Positions 34,629 to 44,149 of a DNA stretch of 64,000 nt are shown in pieces. Each line of letters starts with the position of its first letter. The stretch's first letter is position 1. This DNA is from Zobellia roscoffensis (GTDB taxonomy: Bacteria > Bacteroidota > Bacteroidia > Flavobacteriales > Flavobacteriaceae), in the NCBI RefSeq assembly GCF_015330165.1, contig NZ_JADDXT010000002.1, positions 2,445,646 to 2,509,645 of the forward strand. The letters run 5' to 3'. The notes beneath the pieces were generated by a model. That model worked only from the letters and a program-made list of their open reading frames with translations. It was not told where the DNA came from and did no database searches. Position numbers and translations under genes: made by a program.

Positions 34629-35876
34629 ATGGACGTATTAAAGATAGCAACAGCAGGTAGTGTAGATGACGGAAAAAGTACCTTGATCGGTAGAATTCTG
34701 TACGATACAAAATCATTGACTAGCGATAAGCTAGAAGCCATAGAAAAGACCAGTAAGAGCAAAGGGTATGATTACCTAGATTTCTCATTGGCAACAGATG
34801 GTCTAGTGGCCGAGCGCGAGCAAGGTATTACAATAGATGTGGCACATATCTATTTTTCCACTGCAAAGAAAAGTTACATTATAGCCGATACCCCCGGGCA
34901 CGTAGAGTACACTCGTAACATGGTTACAGGTGCTTCCACTTCTCAAGCAGCAATTATTTTGATCGATGCCAGAAAAGGAGTTATAGAGCAGACCAACCGT
35001 CACTTTTTTATCAATAACCTATTGCGCATCAAAGATGTTGTGGTAGCTATTAATAAAATGGACTTGGTTGATTATTCAGAGGAAACGTACAATGCAATCA
35101 AAGCCGATTTTGAGGAGTTGATGGCAAAAAGAGATTACCAAGATCAGAAGATTACCTTCATTCCTGTTAGTGCTTTAAAAGGTGATAACGTTGTGAACAA
35201 AACGGATAAGACGCCTTGGTATACAGGTCCTACTTTATTAGAGCATTTTGAGGCTTTGGATCGTAAGGATATTTTTAATGTAGGTACACCGCGTTTTCCG
35301 GTTCAGTATGTTATCCGTCCTAAGACAGATGAGCATCACGACTTTAGAGGTTTCGCCGGTAAGGTATATGGTGGCGAGTTGAGTGTTGGAGATGAGGTTG
35401 TGGCTCTTCCATCGCAAACAAGGTCTAAGATCAAGGATATTTATTTCTACGACAAGAAGTTCCAGACGGCTTCAAGAAGGTCTTCGGTAACGATTACTTT
35501 AGAAGATGAAATTAATATCAGTAGAGGGGATATGTTGGTGAAAGCTGAAGATTTACCTACTATCGATAAGCAGTTTACAGCTACTATTTCTTGGATGGAT
35601 TCAAATCAATTGACAGCAGGTAAGAAATATGTGGTACAACACGGTGTCAATAAAGTGTTGGCCAAGGTTGATAATATTCACCATAAAATCAATCCTGATT
35701 ATTCTGGTATAGATACAGAAGTACAAGGGTTGGGAATGAATGATATCGCTCAGGTAACCTTTAAATTGAACAAGCCTATTTTTTACGACAAATTCGAGAA
35801 TCACCGTACCAACGGTTCGTTTATCTTAATAGATACACAAACCAATAGTACAGTAGGGGCTGGTTTCATAAGTTAG
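34629..35876 (+). CDS. cysN: Sulfate adenylyltransferase subunit 1 (GTPase)
   Basis: 415 residues from the ATG at 34629; the frame stays open back into cysD but only from here does it match the family. P-loop GSVDDGKST (10-18), effector EREQGITIDVAHIYF, DTPGH, NKMD: an EF-Tu-like GTPase. GTP hydrolysis drives APS synthesis by CysD. There is no C-terminal APS-kinase domain, so it is not a CysNC fusion. It ends 120 bp before the sulfite reductase gene. Confidence 0.95.
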   Translation: MDVLKIATAGSVDDGKSTLIGRILYDTKSLTSDKLEAIEKTSKSKGYDYLDFSLATDGLVAEREQGITIDVAHIYFSTAKKSYIIADTPGHVEYTRNMVTGASTSQAAIILIDARKGVIEQTNRHFFINNLLRIKDVVVAINKMDLVDYSEETYNAIKADFEELMAKRDYQDQKITFIPVSALKGDNVVNKTDKTPWYTGPTLLEHFEALDRKDIFNVGTPRFPVQYVIRPKTDEHHDFRGFAGKVYGGELSVGDEVVALPSQTRSKIKDIYFYDKKFQTASRRSSVTITLEDEINISRGDMLVKAEDLPTIDKQFTATISWMDSNQLTAGKKYVVQHGVNKVLAKVDNIHHKINPDYSGIDTEVQGLGMNDIAQVTFKLNKPIFYDKFENHRTNGSFILIDTQTNSTVGAGFIS

Positions 35877-35922
35877 GAAACCAGAAGTTATCCGACGGAT
35901 TAAAGGGCGCATTCAATTATCT

Positions 35923-35938
35923 CTATAAAATCCATAGG
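35923..35938 (+). promoter_or_regulatory. Putative Rrf2 operator 3, before sulfite reductase
   Basis: CTATAAAATCCATAGG repeats the CTAY-N7-ATAGG layout of the two upstream operators. It lies 58 bp before the next ATG, in the only gap over 100 bp inside the gene cluster. Confidence 0.5.
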
Positions 35939-35996
35939 AAAAATAGATAAATAATAATCTGCCGATAAAAAGGTAAGAAACTAGAATATAAACAGC

Positions 35997-38087
35997 ATGC
36001 AAAGTTTCAGAACAGAAATAGAAAATCCCGTAGTTGAAAAGGATATTTTGGCCTTAGAGGCTAAAATACGCCAATTCAAAGAAGGTAATTTAGATGAAGA
36101 AAAGTTCCGCAGTTTGCGTTTGGCCAGAGGTGTTTACGGTCAACGCCAGCCTGGCGTGCAGATGATTCGTATTAAATTGCCCTACGGTAAGGTTACCTCT
36201 AAGCAATTAAAGCGTATCAGTGATGTTTCTGACGAATATTCTAGAGGTAGACTGCACATTACTACACGTCAAGATATTCAGATACATTATGTTGACCTTG
36301 ACCGTACACCAGAACTTTGGTCGGAGCTAGAGAAAGATGACGTTACCATTCGTGAGGCTTGTGGTAATACGGTACGTAATGTAACGGCTAGTGAAACTGC
36401 CGGTATAGATGTAGACGAACCGTTTGATGTTTCGCCATACGCCCATGCACTTTTTCAGTATTTCTTACGTAACCCGATCAGTCAAGAAATGGGCCGTAAG
36501 TTCAAAGTTTCTTTTTCCGCGAGTGATGCGGATACTGGACTTTCATACATGCACGATCTTGGTTTTATCGCTAAAATACAAGATGGTGTAAAAGGTTTTA
36601 AAGTAATGTTGGCTGGTGGGTTAGGTTCACAACCACGTCACGCCGAGCTGCTTTTTGAATTTCTTGCAGCAGATAAAATTATTCCTTTAATGGAAGGTGT
36701 GGTTCGTGTTTTTGACCGTTATGGTGAAAGAAAGAGCAGGGCCAAAGCAAGAATGAAGTTTTTGTTGAAAGACTTAGGTCTTGATGGATTTAAAGCTTTA
36801 TTGGAAGAAGAGCAAAAAGCGATTCCTGTTCAAACGTATCCTATTGATGAAGCTGCATATCCAAAAGTAGAGGTTGCTAAAGTTGATGCACCTCAAGTGG
36901 AAATAGAAGATACGGAAGCTTTTGAAATCTGGAAGTCAACAAATCTTATTCCTCAGAAACAAGAAGGTTATTCTGCAATTGGTATTAAAGTGCTTTTAGG
37001 AGATTTTTATACGGATAAAGCAAGATTGTTGGCGGATTTGGTAGAGCAATATGCTGCTGGCGAATTAAGATTGAGCTTGCGTCAAAATATATTGATTCCT
37101 TATGTAGCAAACGATTTGGTTCCTTTTTTCTATAATGAATTAAAGAAATTAGGTTTTGTTGAGGCTGGTTATAACAAAGCTATAGATATTACAGCTTGCC
37201 CGGGTACGGATACTTGTAACTTGGGTATTGCCAGTAGTACAGGTATTGCCGAGGAATTAGAAAGAATTATGAAAGTGGAGTATCCGCAGTACATCAGCAA
37301 CCCTGATGTTGTAATTAAAATTAGCGGATGTATGAATGCCTGTGGTCAGCATAACATGGCCAATATTGGTTTTCAGGGAATGAGTGTTAGGACAAAGGAT
37401 AAATTGGTGGCACCGGCACTTCAAGTATTGTTGGGTGGTGGTACCGATGGAAACGGAAACGGAAGATTTGCCGATAAAGTAGTGAAAGTACCTTCTAAAA
37501 GAGGTCCTCAAGCATTACGATTGATATTGGACGATTATGACCAAAACGGAAACGGAAAGTCGTATGCTGATTATTACGAAGAGAAAGGTCAGATGTATTT
37601 TTATGATTTTCTAACGCCACTTTCTGACGTTGATAATCTTACTGCAGAAGATTTTATCGACTGGGGTAATACGGAACGTTATGAAAAAGCGATTGGTATT
37701 GGTGAGTGTGCCGGTGTGGTAATTGACCTTATTGCAACCTTACTTTTTGAAAGCGAAGAGAAAATACAGACAGCACAAGAGTCTTTTGACGAAAACAAAT
37801 GGGCGGCTAGTATCTACCATTCGTACTCTTCAATGGTAAACTCTGCAAAAGCAATGTTGACTTCCGAAAAAGCGAAAGTGAATACGCATGCCAGTATCAT
37901 TAAAGATTTTGATGAAAAATTCGTTGCCTCTGGTAGAATAGATTTAGGTCAAGGTTTTGAAGAACTTGCTTTACAATTGAACAAGAACGAACCAACTGAA
38001 GCTTTTGCAAAAAGCTATTTAGAAGATGCTAAAGCATTTTTAAAAGCAGTTGAAAAGTTCAGAAAACAAGAATTAGCAGAAGCTTAA
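35997..38087 (+). CDS. Ferredoxin-type sulfite reductase with C-terminal HEPN-like extension
   Basis: 696 residues. Two ferredoxin-like/siroheme halves (RLHITTRQDIQIHYVDL near 81; LRLSLRQNILIPYV near 356). The siroheme-[4Fe-4S] ligands are CPGTDTC (C401, C407) and CMNAC (C445, C449). It reduces sulfite to sulfide with six electrons. Residues after about 590 form a helical extension (ESFDENKWAASIYHSYSSMV ...) of the HEPN type that is not part of the catalytic fold. Sulfite rather than nitrite is assigned from the operon. Electrons may come via ferredoxin and the flavin reductase encoded downstream. Confidence 0.9.
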   Translation: MQSFRTEIENPVVEKDILALEAKIRQFKEGNLDEEKFRSLRLARGVYGQRQPGVQMIRIKLPYGKVTSKQLKRISDVSDEYSRGRLHITTRQDIQIHYVDLDRTPELWSELEKDDVTIREACGNTVRNVTASETAGIDVDEPFDVSPYAHALFQYFLRNPISQEMGRKFKVSFSASDADTGLSYMHDLGFIAKIQDGVKGFKVMLAGGLGSQPRHAELLFEFLAADKIIPLMEGVVRVFDRYGERKSRAKARMKFLLKDLGLDGFKALLEEEQKAIPVQTYPIDEAAYPKVEVAKVDAPQVEIEDTEAFEIWKSTNLIPQKQEGYSAIGIKVLLGDFYTDKARLLADLVEQYAAGELRLSLRQNILIPYVANDLVPFFYNELKKLGFVEAGYNKAIDITACPGTDTCNLGIASSTGIAEELERIMKVEYPQYISNPDVVIKISGCMNACGQHNMANIGFQGMSVRTKDKLVAPALQVLLGGGTDGNGNGRFADKVVKVPSKRGPQALRLILDDYDQNGNGKSYADYYEEKGQMYFYDFLTPLSDVDNLTAEDFIDWGNTERYEKAIGIGECAGVVIDLIATLLFESEEKIQTAQESFDENKWAASIYHSYSSMVNSAKAMLTSEKAKVNTHASIIKDFDEKFVASGRIDLGQGFEELALQLNKNEPTEAFAKSYLEDAKAFLKAVEKFRKQELAEA

Positions 38088-38088
38088 A

Positions 38089-38886
38089 ATGAAATATTCC
38101 AACGAAAATAACAGCACTTTATCCAACGCGGGCGGTCACTTTACGGTGATTGGTGCAGGTCCTGGTGATGTTGAGCTAATTACGCTCAAAGCCATCAAGG
38201 CATTGCAAAGTGCCGATGTGGTGTTGTACGATGCGTTGGTATCCGTTGAGTTGTTGGATTACGCACCTAATGCCGAACAGATTTTTGTTGGCAAAAGAAA
38301 AGGGTGTTATACGTACCAGCAAGGTCAGATAAATGAATTGATTGTTAGTAGAGCAAAAAGTCATGGGAAGGTAGTGCGGTTAAAAGGTGGAGATCCATTT
38401 GTATTTGGTCGTGGCGCCGAAGAAATGGAATACGCTGCAGCTCACGGGTTGCAAGTAGCCATGGTTCCGGGTATATCCTCATGTTTGTCGGTTCCTGCAT
38501 CTCAAAATATTCCGGTGACCAAAAGAGGTGCTTCCGAAAGTTTTTGGGTGATTACGGGTACAACAAAAGAACACAAACTCTCTGCTGATGTAGCTTTGGC
38601 CGCTAAAAGTAATGCTACAGTGGTTATTCTTATGGGCATGAGCAAATTGTCGCAAATAGCTGAATTGTTCAGGGCAGAAGGTAAAGCTGAAACACCAATT
38701 GCCATAGTGCAAAACGGGACCAGAAAAGACGAAAGAATTGCAGTAGGAACAATTGCTTCCATAGAAGATGAAGTGGCAAAGCAACAGTTGACCAATCCTG
38801 CAATTATTATAATAGGTGAAGTAGTAAAACACAGGGCTAGGATTTTATCCATTGCCCAGAATCAAGAATTACAGTTAAGTAAATAG
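38089..38886 (+). CDS. cobA: Uroporphyrinogen-III C-methyltransferase
   Basis: 265 residues. SAM-binding signature VIGAGPGDVELITLKAI, DALVS, KRKGCYTYQQGQINEL, RLKGGDPFVFGRGAEE and VPGISSC define the SUMT family. It makes precorrin-2, the first step to siroheme for the sulfite reductase upstream; it begins 2 bp after that gene's stop. The NAD-dependent dehydrogenase/ferrochelatase half of CysG is not fused and not in the window. The same precorrin-2 could also feed cobalamin for MetH. Confidence 0.94.
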   Translation: MKYSNENNSTLSNAGGHFTVIGAGPGDVELITLKAIKALQSADVVLYDALVSVELLDYAPNAEQIFVGKRKGCYTYQQGQINELIVSRAKSHGKVVRLKGGDPFVFGRGAEEMEYAAAHGLQVAMVPGISSCLSVPASQNIPVTKRGASESFWVITGTTKEHKLSADVALAAKSNATVVILMGMSKLSQIAELFRAEGKAETPIAIVQNGTRKDERIAVGTIASIEDEVAKQQLTNPAIIIIGEVVKHRARILSIAQNQELQLSK

Positions 38887-38888
38887 TT

Positions 38889-39950
38889 ATGATAAAAACA
38901 GATATTCTAATCATTGGCGCAGGCCCAACAGGTCTTTTTACAGTATTTGAAGCAGGTTTGTTGAAGTTAAAATGCCATTTGATAGATGCTTTACCACAAA
39001 CAGGTGGACAGTGTTCGGAAATATATCCAAAGAAACCAATTTATGATATCCCGGCTTTCCCGGAAATTCTTGCAGGTGATTTGGTAACTAATCTAATGGA
39101 GCAAATCAAACCTTTTGAGGCTGGTTACACTTTAGGTGAGCGAGCGCAAACATTGGACAAGCAGGAAGATGGTTCTTTTATCGTAACCACGAATAAAGGT
39201 ACGAAGCACCACGCCCCTGTAGTTGTAATTGCTGGTGGACTCGGGTCTTTTGAGCCTAGAAAACCGCCTATTGAGAACATTGCTGATTTTGAAGATAGAG
39301 GTGTTGCTTACATCATTAAAGATCCCGAAGTGTACAGAGACAAAAAAGTAGTTATTGCTGGTGGTGGTGATTCTGCTTTGGACTGGGCTATTTTCTTGGC
39401 CGATGTCGCTTCAGAGGTATCTTTGGTACACAGAAGAAACGAATTTAGAGGTGCTTTGGATTCTGTTGAAAAAGCATCGGAACTCGCAAAAGCCGGAAAG
39501 ATTAAATTATTTACCGAGGCAGAGGTAAAGAAATTATATGGTGATGACCATTTGGAAGCAGTTGTTATAAAACATAACGATGCAGAAAAAGGGGAGAGCT
39601 ATGTTGAGGTAGATAACTTTATTCCATTGTTCGGTCTTTCTCCAAAATTGGGTCCAATTGGTGATTGGGGTCTGGAGATTGAGAAAAATGCCATTAAGGT
39701 AAATAATGCCAAAGACTATCAAACGAACATACCTGGTGTTTTCGCTATTGGAGATGTGAATACCTACGAAGGTAAATTAAAACTGATTTTATCCGGTTTT
39801 CATGAAGCTGCCGTAATGTGTCAATTTGCTTACCAATTAATTAACCCTGGTAAAAGATACGTTATGAAGTACACCACTGTAGGTGGGGTAGAAGGATTTG
39901 ACGGTAGTAAAAAAGTGGCCAAAAAAGAGGTCGTGAAAAGTATTGTATAA
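38889..39950 (+). CDS. NAD(P)/FAD-dependent reductase, probable ferredoxin-NADP reductase
   Basis: 353 residues, thioredoxin-reductase-like. FAD-binding GAGPTGLFTVFEAG (9-22), NAD(P)-binding GGGDSALDWA and the C-terminal FAD motif GVFAIGDVNTYEG. The CxxC redox pair of thioredoxin reductase is absent, which fits the ferredoxin-NADP reductase 2 group. Located last in the sulfur operon, 2 bp after cobA, so it is the likely electron source for sulfite reductase. A terminator follows. Confidence 0.88.
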   Translation: MIKTDILIIGAGPTGLFTVFEAGLLKLKCHLIDALPQTGGQCSEIYPKKPIYDIPAFPEILAGDLVTNLMEQIKPFEAGYTLGERAQTLDKQEDGSFIVTTNKGTKHHAPVVVIAGGLGSFEPRKPPIENIADFEDRGVAYIIKDPEVYRDKKVVIAGGGDSALDWAIFLADVASEVSLVHRRNEFRGALDSVEKASELAKAGKIKLFTEAEVKKLYGDDHLEAVVIKHNDAEKGESYVEVDNFIPLFGLSPKLGPIGDWGLEIEKNAIKVNNAKDYQTNIPGVFAIGDVNTYEGKLKLILSGFHEAAVMCQFAYQLINPGKRYVMKYTTVGGVEGFDGSKKVAKKEVVKSIV

Positions 39951-39978
39951 TTAGCTATTAGTGCATATAATCAATAAG

Positions 39979-40013
39979 AGCCTTCCGTTATTTTATTTGA
40001 TGGAAGGCTTTTA
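39979..40013 (+). terminator. Terminator of the sulfur-assimilation operon
   Basis: AGCCTTCC (39979-39986) pairs with GGAAGGCT (40002-40009), 15-base loop, then TTT-AT. About 28 bp after the last stop. Confidence 0.8.
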
Positions 40014-40046
40014 TCTAATGCAAAGTTCTAAAAACACTTAGGTTTC

Positions 40047-40078
40047 TTTGGTTTTAAACCAGATGTGGTGTTACTTTG
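40047..40078 (+). promoter_or_regulatory. Promoter of the metH operon
   Basis: TTTG (40047-40050), 20-base spacer, TTACTTTG (40071-40078). The start near 40083 would leave 22 bases before the SAM-I aptamer. Confidence 0.5.
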
Positions 40079-40104
40079 CAAATTGTTCATTAAAATACGT
40101 GACT

Positions 40105-40207
40105 GTTATCAAGAAAGGTGGAGGGAATAGACCCTGTGAAACCTTGGCAACCCTTTTCTTATAAAGAAGGTGCTACATTCTATCCTGGTATTTGTGGGAC
40201 AGATAAC
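40105..40207 (+). promoter_or_regulatory. SAM-I (S-box) riboswitch of the metH operon
   Basis: P1 GTTATC (40105-40110) with GATAAC (40202-40207); internal landmarks AAGAAAGGTGGAGGGA, GAAACCTTGGCAACC and GGTGCTACATTC, almost identical to the metY copy, with only the variable P3/P4 loops differing. It controls methionine synthase. A CGATTT-TGT-AAATCG hairpin at 40285-40299 lies between it and the ATG. Confidence 0.96.
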
Positions 40208-40343
40208 AAAGAGAGGCAAGTTTAATTGTCCTTATTCCTTTGCTTGATAATTGTTCGTAAGTTGGTTTTTGAATGCTATTTTTTCGATTTTGTAAATCGG
40301 ATGATGTTGTAATTGGATGCTCAATTAGAAGGAGAAAAAGGAA

Positions 40344-41345
40344 ATGAAAAATATTCAAGAAATATTAAAAGAACGCATATTAGTGTTAGATGGTGCTATG
40401 GGTACCATGTTACAACGCTATAAGTTTACCGAAGAAGATTTTCGAGGTGAGCGTTTTAAAGATTGGAAATCTCCGGTACAGGGCAATAATGATTTACTAT
40501 CCTTAACGCAGCCCGAAGCTATTGCAGAAGTACATAGAAAGTACTTTGCTGCAGGAGCGGATATTGTAGAAACCAATACGTTTTCCAGTACAACAATTGC
40601 CATGGCAGATTACGACATGGAAGAGTTGGTGTATGATTTAAATTTTGAATCCGCACGAATTGCTAAAATGGTTGCAGATGAGTTTACTGCCAAAGAGCCT
40701 AATAAGCCGCGCTTTGTAGTGGGTAGTTTAGGTCCAACAAATAAAACGGCTAGTATGTCTCCGGATGTAAATGACCCGGGGTATAGAGCAGTTTCTTTTG
40801 ATGAGCTACGTATTGCGTATAAACAGCAAATAGAAGCATTGATAGATGGAGGGGTAGATATGCTAATGGTAGAAACCATTTTTGATACGTTGAATGCCAA
40901 AGCAGCACTTTTTGCGATAGAAGAGGTGAAAGAAGAACGTAATATAGACATTCCGATTATGGTTAGTGGAACCATAACTGATGCTTCTGGTAGAACCTTA
41001 TCAGGTCAAACGGCTGAAGCATTCTTAATTTCAGTTTCGCATATTCCAATCTTTTCTGTTGGTTTTAATTGTGCATTAGGTGCAGATCAGTTGGTGCCAC
41101 ATTTAGAGGTTTTGTCTTCTAAAACCGAGCATGCTGTTTCGGCGCATCCAAATGCTGGTTTGCCTAATGCTTTTGGTGAATACGATGAAACGCCTGAACA
41201 AATGGCATCACAGATAAAAGAATATGTAGAAAAAGGTCTAGTTAATATCGTTGGTGGATGTTGTGGTACTACACCGGAACATATTAAGGCAATTGCAGAC
41301 TTGGTAAAAAAGTATGATCCAAGAGGAATAAACGTGGCATCTTGA
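40344..41345 (+). CDS. metH: Methionine synthase part 1: homocysteine-binding domain
   Basis: 333 residues covering only the N-terminal homocysteine S-methyltransferase barrel of MetH. DGAMGTMLQRYK at the start; zinc thiolates C243 in GFNCALGADQ and C306, C307 in GGCCGTTPEH. The other modules are encoded by the next gene, 64 bp away. Split MetH is usual in Bacteroidota, so this is a divided enzyme, not a frameshift: the N-terminal protein has a clean stop and the second has its own ATG and starts at a domain border. Confidence 0.94.
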   Translation: MKNIQEILKERILVLDGAMGTMLQRYKFTEEDFRGERFKDWKSPVQGNNDLLSLTQPEAIAEVHRKYFAAGADIVETNTFSSTTIAMADYDMEELVYDLNFESARIAKMVADEFTAKEPNKPRFVVGSLGPTNKTASMSPDVNDPGYRAVSFDELRIAYKQQIEALIDGGVDMLMVETIFDTLNAKAALFAIEEVKEERNIDIPIMVSGTITDASGRTLSGQTAEAFLISVSHIPIFSVGFNCALGADQLVPHLEVLSSKTEHAVSAHPNAGLPNAFGEYDETPEQMASQIKEYVEKGLVNIVGGCCGTTPEHIKAIADLVKKYDPRGINVAS

Positions 41346-41409
41346 TTGGAAAGATACAGTGAACAAATAAAGAACAATTATCAATTATCACAAAAGTGAT
41401 GAAGATACT

Positions 41410-44148
41410 ATGAGTGATAACTCAAATATACTGACAACCAACGACAAGCAACCAGCAACTAGACATTTAAAACTATCCGGTCTAGAGCCATTGGTTATTA
41501 CCCCCGAAAGTAATTTCGTAAATGTGGGCGAGCGTACCAATGTGGCAGGGTCTAAACGATTTTTACGCCTTATTAAAGAACGTAAGTTTGAAGAGGCATT
41601 GGATGTAGCCAGAGATCAAGTAGAAGGTGGCGCACAAATCATCGATATTAATATGGATGATGGTTTGATAGATGGTAAGGAGGCCATGGTCAAATACCTA
41701 AATCTTGTTATTGCTGAGCCAGATATTGCCCGAGTACCTATTATGATTGATAGTTCAAAATGGGATATTATTGAAGCAGGTCTTCAGGTGGTGCAGGGCA
41801 AATGTGTGGTAAATTCCATCAGCTTAAAAGAGGGTGAGGAAGAATTTATTAATCACGCCAAACTCGTAAAACGGTATGGTGCTGCTGTAATCGTGATGGC
41901 TTTTGACGAAGTTGGTCAGGCCGATAATTTTGATAGACGAATAGAGATTTCAAAAAGGTCTTATGATATTCTGGTAGACCAAGTAGGTTTTGCGCCAGAA
42001 GATATCATTTTCGACCTGAATATATTTCCCGTGGCTACGGGTATGGATGAGCATAAACTAAATGCCATCGATTTTATAAAGGCTACCAAATGGGTTCGCG
42101 AAAATCTGCCTCATGCCAGTATTAGTGGTGGGGTCAGTAATGTGTCGTTTTCGTTCCGGGGTAATAATCCCGTACGTGAGGCCATGCATTCCGTATTTTT
42201 GTACCACGCTATTAAAGCGGGTATGAATATGGGTATTGTTAACCCAACCATGTTGGAGATCTACGATGATATTCCAAAAGATTTGTTGGAGCGGGTAGAG
42301 GATGTAATTCTGAATCGTAGGGACGATGCTACGGAGCGACTTTTAGATTTTGCGGAATCTGTCGTTGGTAAGGCAAAAGAAAGCAAAGTAGACCTTTCAT
42401 GGCGAGAAGAACCTTTGCAGAACAGAATTACAAGGGCCCTGGTAAAGGGTATAGACCAGTATATTGTTGAAGACGTAGAAGAAGCACGTGTTGCCGCCGA
42501 TAAACCCATTGAGGTTATTGAAGGCAATCTTATGGCTGGGATGAATGTAGTCGGTGACCTTTTTGGAAGCGGAAAAATGTTCTTGCCGCAGGTAGTGAAA
42601 TCTGCACGTGTTATGAAGAAAGCGGTTGCTTATTTGCTACCTTATATTGAAGAGGAGAAATTGAAAAACCCTCAGGTTGGTGACGACAAGGGTAATGGAA
42701 AAATTTTGATGGCTACCGTAAAAGGCGATGTCCATGATATTGGTAAAAATATCGTGAGCGTGGTACTGGCCTGTAACAATTACGAAATTGTTGACCTTGG
42801 CGTTATGGTTCCGCCCGAGAAAATTATAGCTGCTGCAATCGAACATAATGTAGATGTTATTGGTCTTAGTGGACTCATTACGCCTTCTCTAGATGAGATG
42901 GTGCATTTGGCCAAAGAAATGGAGCGCAAAAACTTTAAATTGCCTTTGCTCATTGGTGGTGCAACTACAAGTAAAGCCCATACGGCAGTAAAAATAGATC
43001 CACAATATAGTGAGGCCGTAGTTCATGTAAATGATGCCTCAAGAGCGGTTACCGTGGTGGGAGATTTGTTGCAGAAAGAAACATCGGCGAGTTATAAAAA
43101 AGCTATCAAAGAAGACTATGATGTTTTCAGGGATAAGTTTTTAAGCCGTACCAAAAAGAAGGAATACAAAACAATTGAAGCTGCCCGGGAAAACCGATTT
43201 AAGATAGATTGGGATGCTTCGGAAATCGTAAAGCCTAAAGAATTAGGTATTCAGGTCATTGAAGATATTGATTTAGAGAAGTTGGTTCCTTTTATAGATT
43301 GGACACCTTTTTTTAGAAGTTGGGAACTGCATGGGAAATATCCTGATATTTTAACGGATGAGGTTGTTGGCGAACAAGCAACAGAGCTCTTTGCCGATGC
43401 ACAAAAAATGCTGAAAGATATTCTAGAGGATAAAAAGTTAACGGGTAAAGGGGTTTTTGGACTCTTCCCAGCAAATACTTTGGATAATCATGATGATATT
43501 GAAGTCAAAGTAGAAGATGATCAGGAAACTAAACAATATACATTTAGGACTTTACGTCAGCAATTAAAGCGTCGTGAAGGAGTTCCCGATTATGCGTTGT
43601 CCGATTTTATTGCTCCAAAAGAAACTGGTAAACAAGATTATGTGGGTTGCTTCTGTGTAAGCACCGGTTTTGGAACGGATGAATTGGCAGATGCATACCG
43701 GGATAATTTGGATGATTATAATTCAATTTTGGTAAAGGCCTTGAGCGATCGTCTTGCCGAAGCTTTTGCAGAATACTTGCATTTAGAGGTGCGAACAAAA
43801 CACTGGGGCTATGCTTCTGATGAGCATTTAGAAAATGATGAGCTGATCGATGAAAAATACAAAGGTATTCGCCCTGCACCTGGTTATCCTGCCTGTCCGG
43901 ATCACTTGGAAAAACTTACCCTTTGGGATATGTTGAAAGTAGAAGAACGCATAGGCGTTAAGCTTACGGACAGTTTGGCTATGTGGCCGGCATCATCTGT
44001 TTCTGGGTATTATTTTGGTAATTCAGAATCTAGGTATTTTGGACTTGGAAAAATAAAAGAAGACCAAGTAGAAGACTTTGCGGAGCGAAAAGGAATTCCT
44101 TTGGAAAAAGCAACCAAATGGTTAGCACCTAATATTGCCGATGATTGA
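41410..44148 (+). CDS. metH: Methionine synthase part 2: folate, cobalamin and activation domains
   Basis: 912 residues. Pterin/folate domain about 25-300 (NVGERTNVAGSKRFL, DINMDDGLIDG). Cobalamin cap about 340-420. Cobalamin-binding domain with DVHDIG, axial His442, and ISGLSGLITPSLDEM-like region. Reactivation domain about 580-912 (RPAPGYPACPDH, SVSGYYFGN). Moves the methyl from methyl-tetrahydrofolate to homocysteine held by part 1. It needs cobalamin and the SAM made by metK for repair. The TGA stop overlaps the region of the next small gene's start. Confidence 0.95.
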   Translation: MSDNSNILTTNDKQPATRHLKLSGLEPLVITPESNFVNVGERTNVAGSKRFLRLIKERKFEEALDVARDQVEGGAQIIDINMDDGLIDGKEAMVKYLNLVIAEPDIARVPIMIDSSKWDIIEAGLQVVQGKCVVNSISLKEGEEEFINHAKLVKRYGAAVIVMAFDEVGQADNFDRRIEISKRSYDILVDQVGFAPEDIIFDLNIFPVATGMDEHKLNAIDFIKATKWVRENLPHASISGGVSNVSFSFRGNNPVREAMHSVFLYHAIKAGMNMGIVNPTMLEIYDDIPKDLLERVEDVILNRRDDATERLLDFAESVVGKAKESKVDLSWREEPLQNRITRALVKGIDQYIVEDVEEARVAADKPIEVIEGNLMAGMNVVGDLFGSGKMFLPQVVKSARVMKKAVAYLLPYIEEEKLKNPQVGDDKGNGKILMATVKGDVHDIGKNIVSVVLACNNYEIVDLGVMVPPEKIIAAAIEHNVDVIGLSGLITPSLDEMVHLAKEMERKNFKLPLLIGGATTSKAHTAVKIDPQYSEAVVHVNDASRAVTVVGDLLQKETSASYKKAIKEDYDVFRDKFLSRTKKKEYKTIEAARENRFKIDWDASEIVKPKELGIQVIEDIDLEKLVPFIDWTPFFRSWELHGKYPDILTDEVVGEQATELFADAQKMLKDILEDKKLTGKGVFGLFPANTLDNHDDIEVKVEDDQETKQYTFRTLRQQLKRREGVPDYALSDFIAPKETGKQDYVGCFCVSTGFGTDELADAYRDNLDDYNSILVKALSDRLAEAFAEYLHLEVRTKHWGYASDEHLENDELIDEKYKGIRPAPGYPACPDHLEKLTLWDMLKVEERIGVKLTDSLAMWPASSVSGYYFGNSESRYFGLGKIKEDQVEDFAERKGIPLEKATKWLAPNIADD

Positions 44149-44149
44149 T

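Noticed and set aside
37440..37556. Repeated GGAAACGGAAACGGAA-type stretches
   Set aside because: They fall in frame within the sulfite reductase gene (codons for Gly-Asn-Gly and Asn-Gly-Asn) and are ordinary coding repetition.
41346..41409. Possible frameshift breaking metH in two
   Set aside because: The split falls between domains, both parts are intact and the second has its own start; divided MetH is usual in this phylum.
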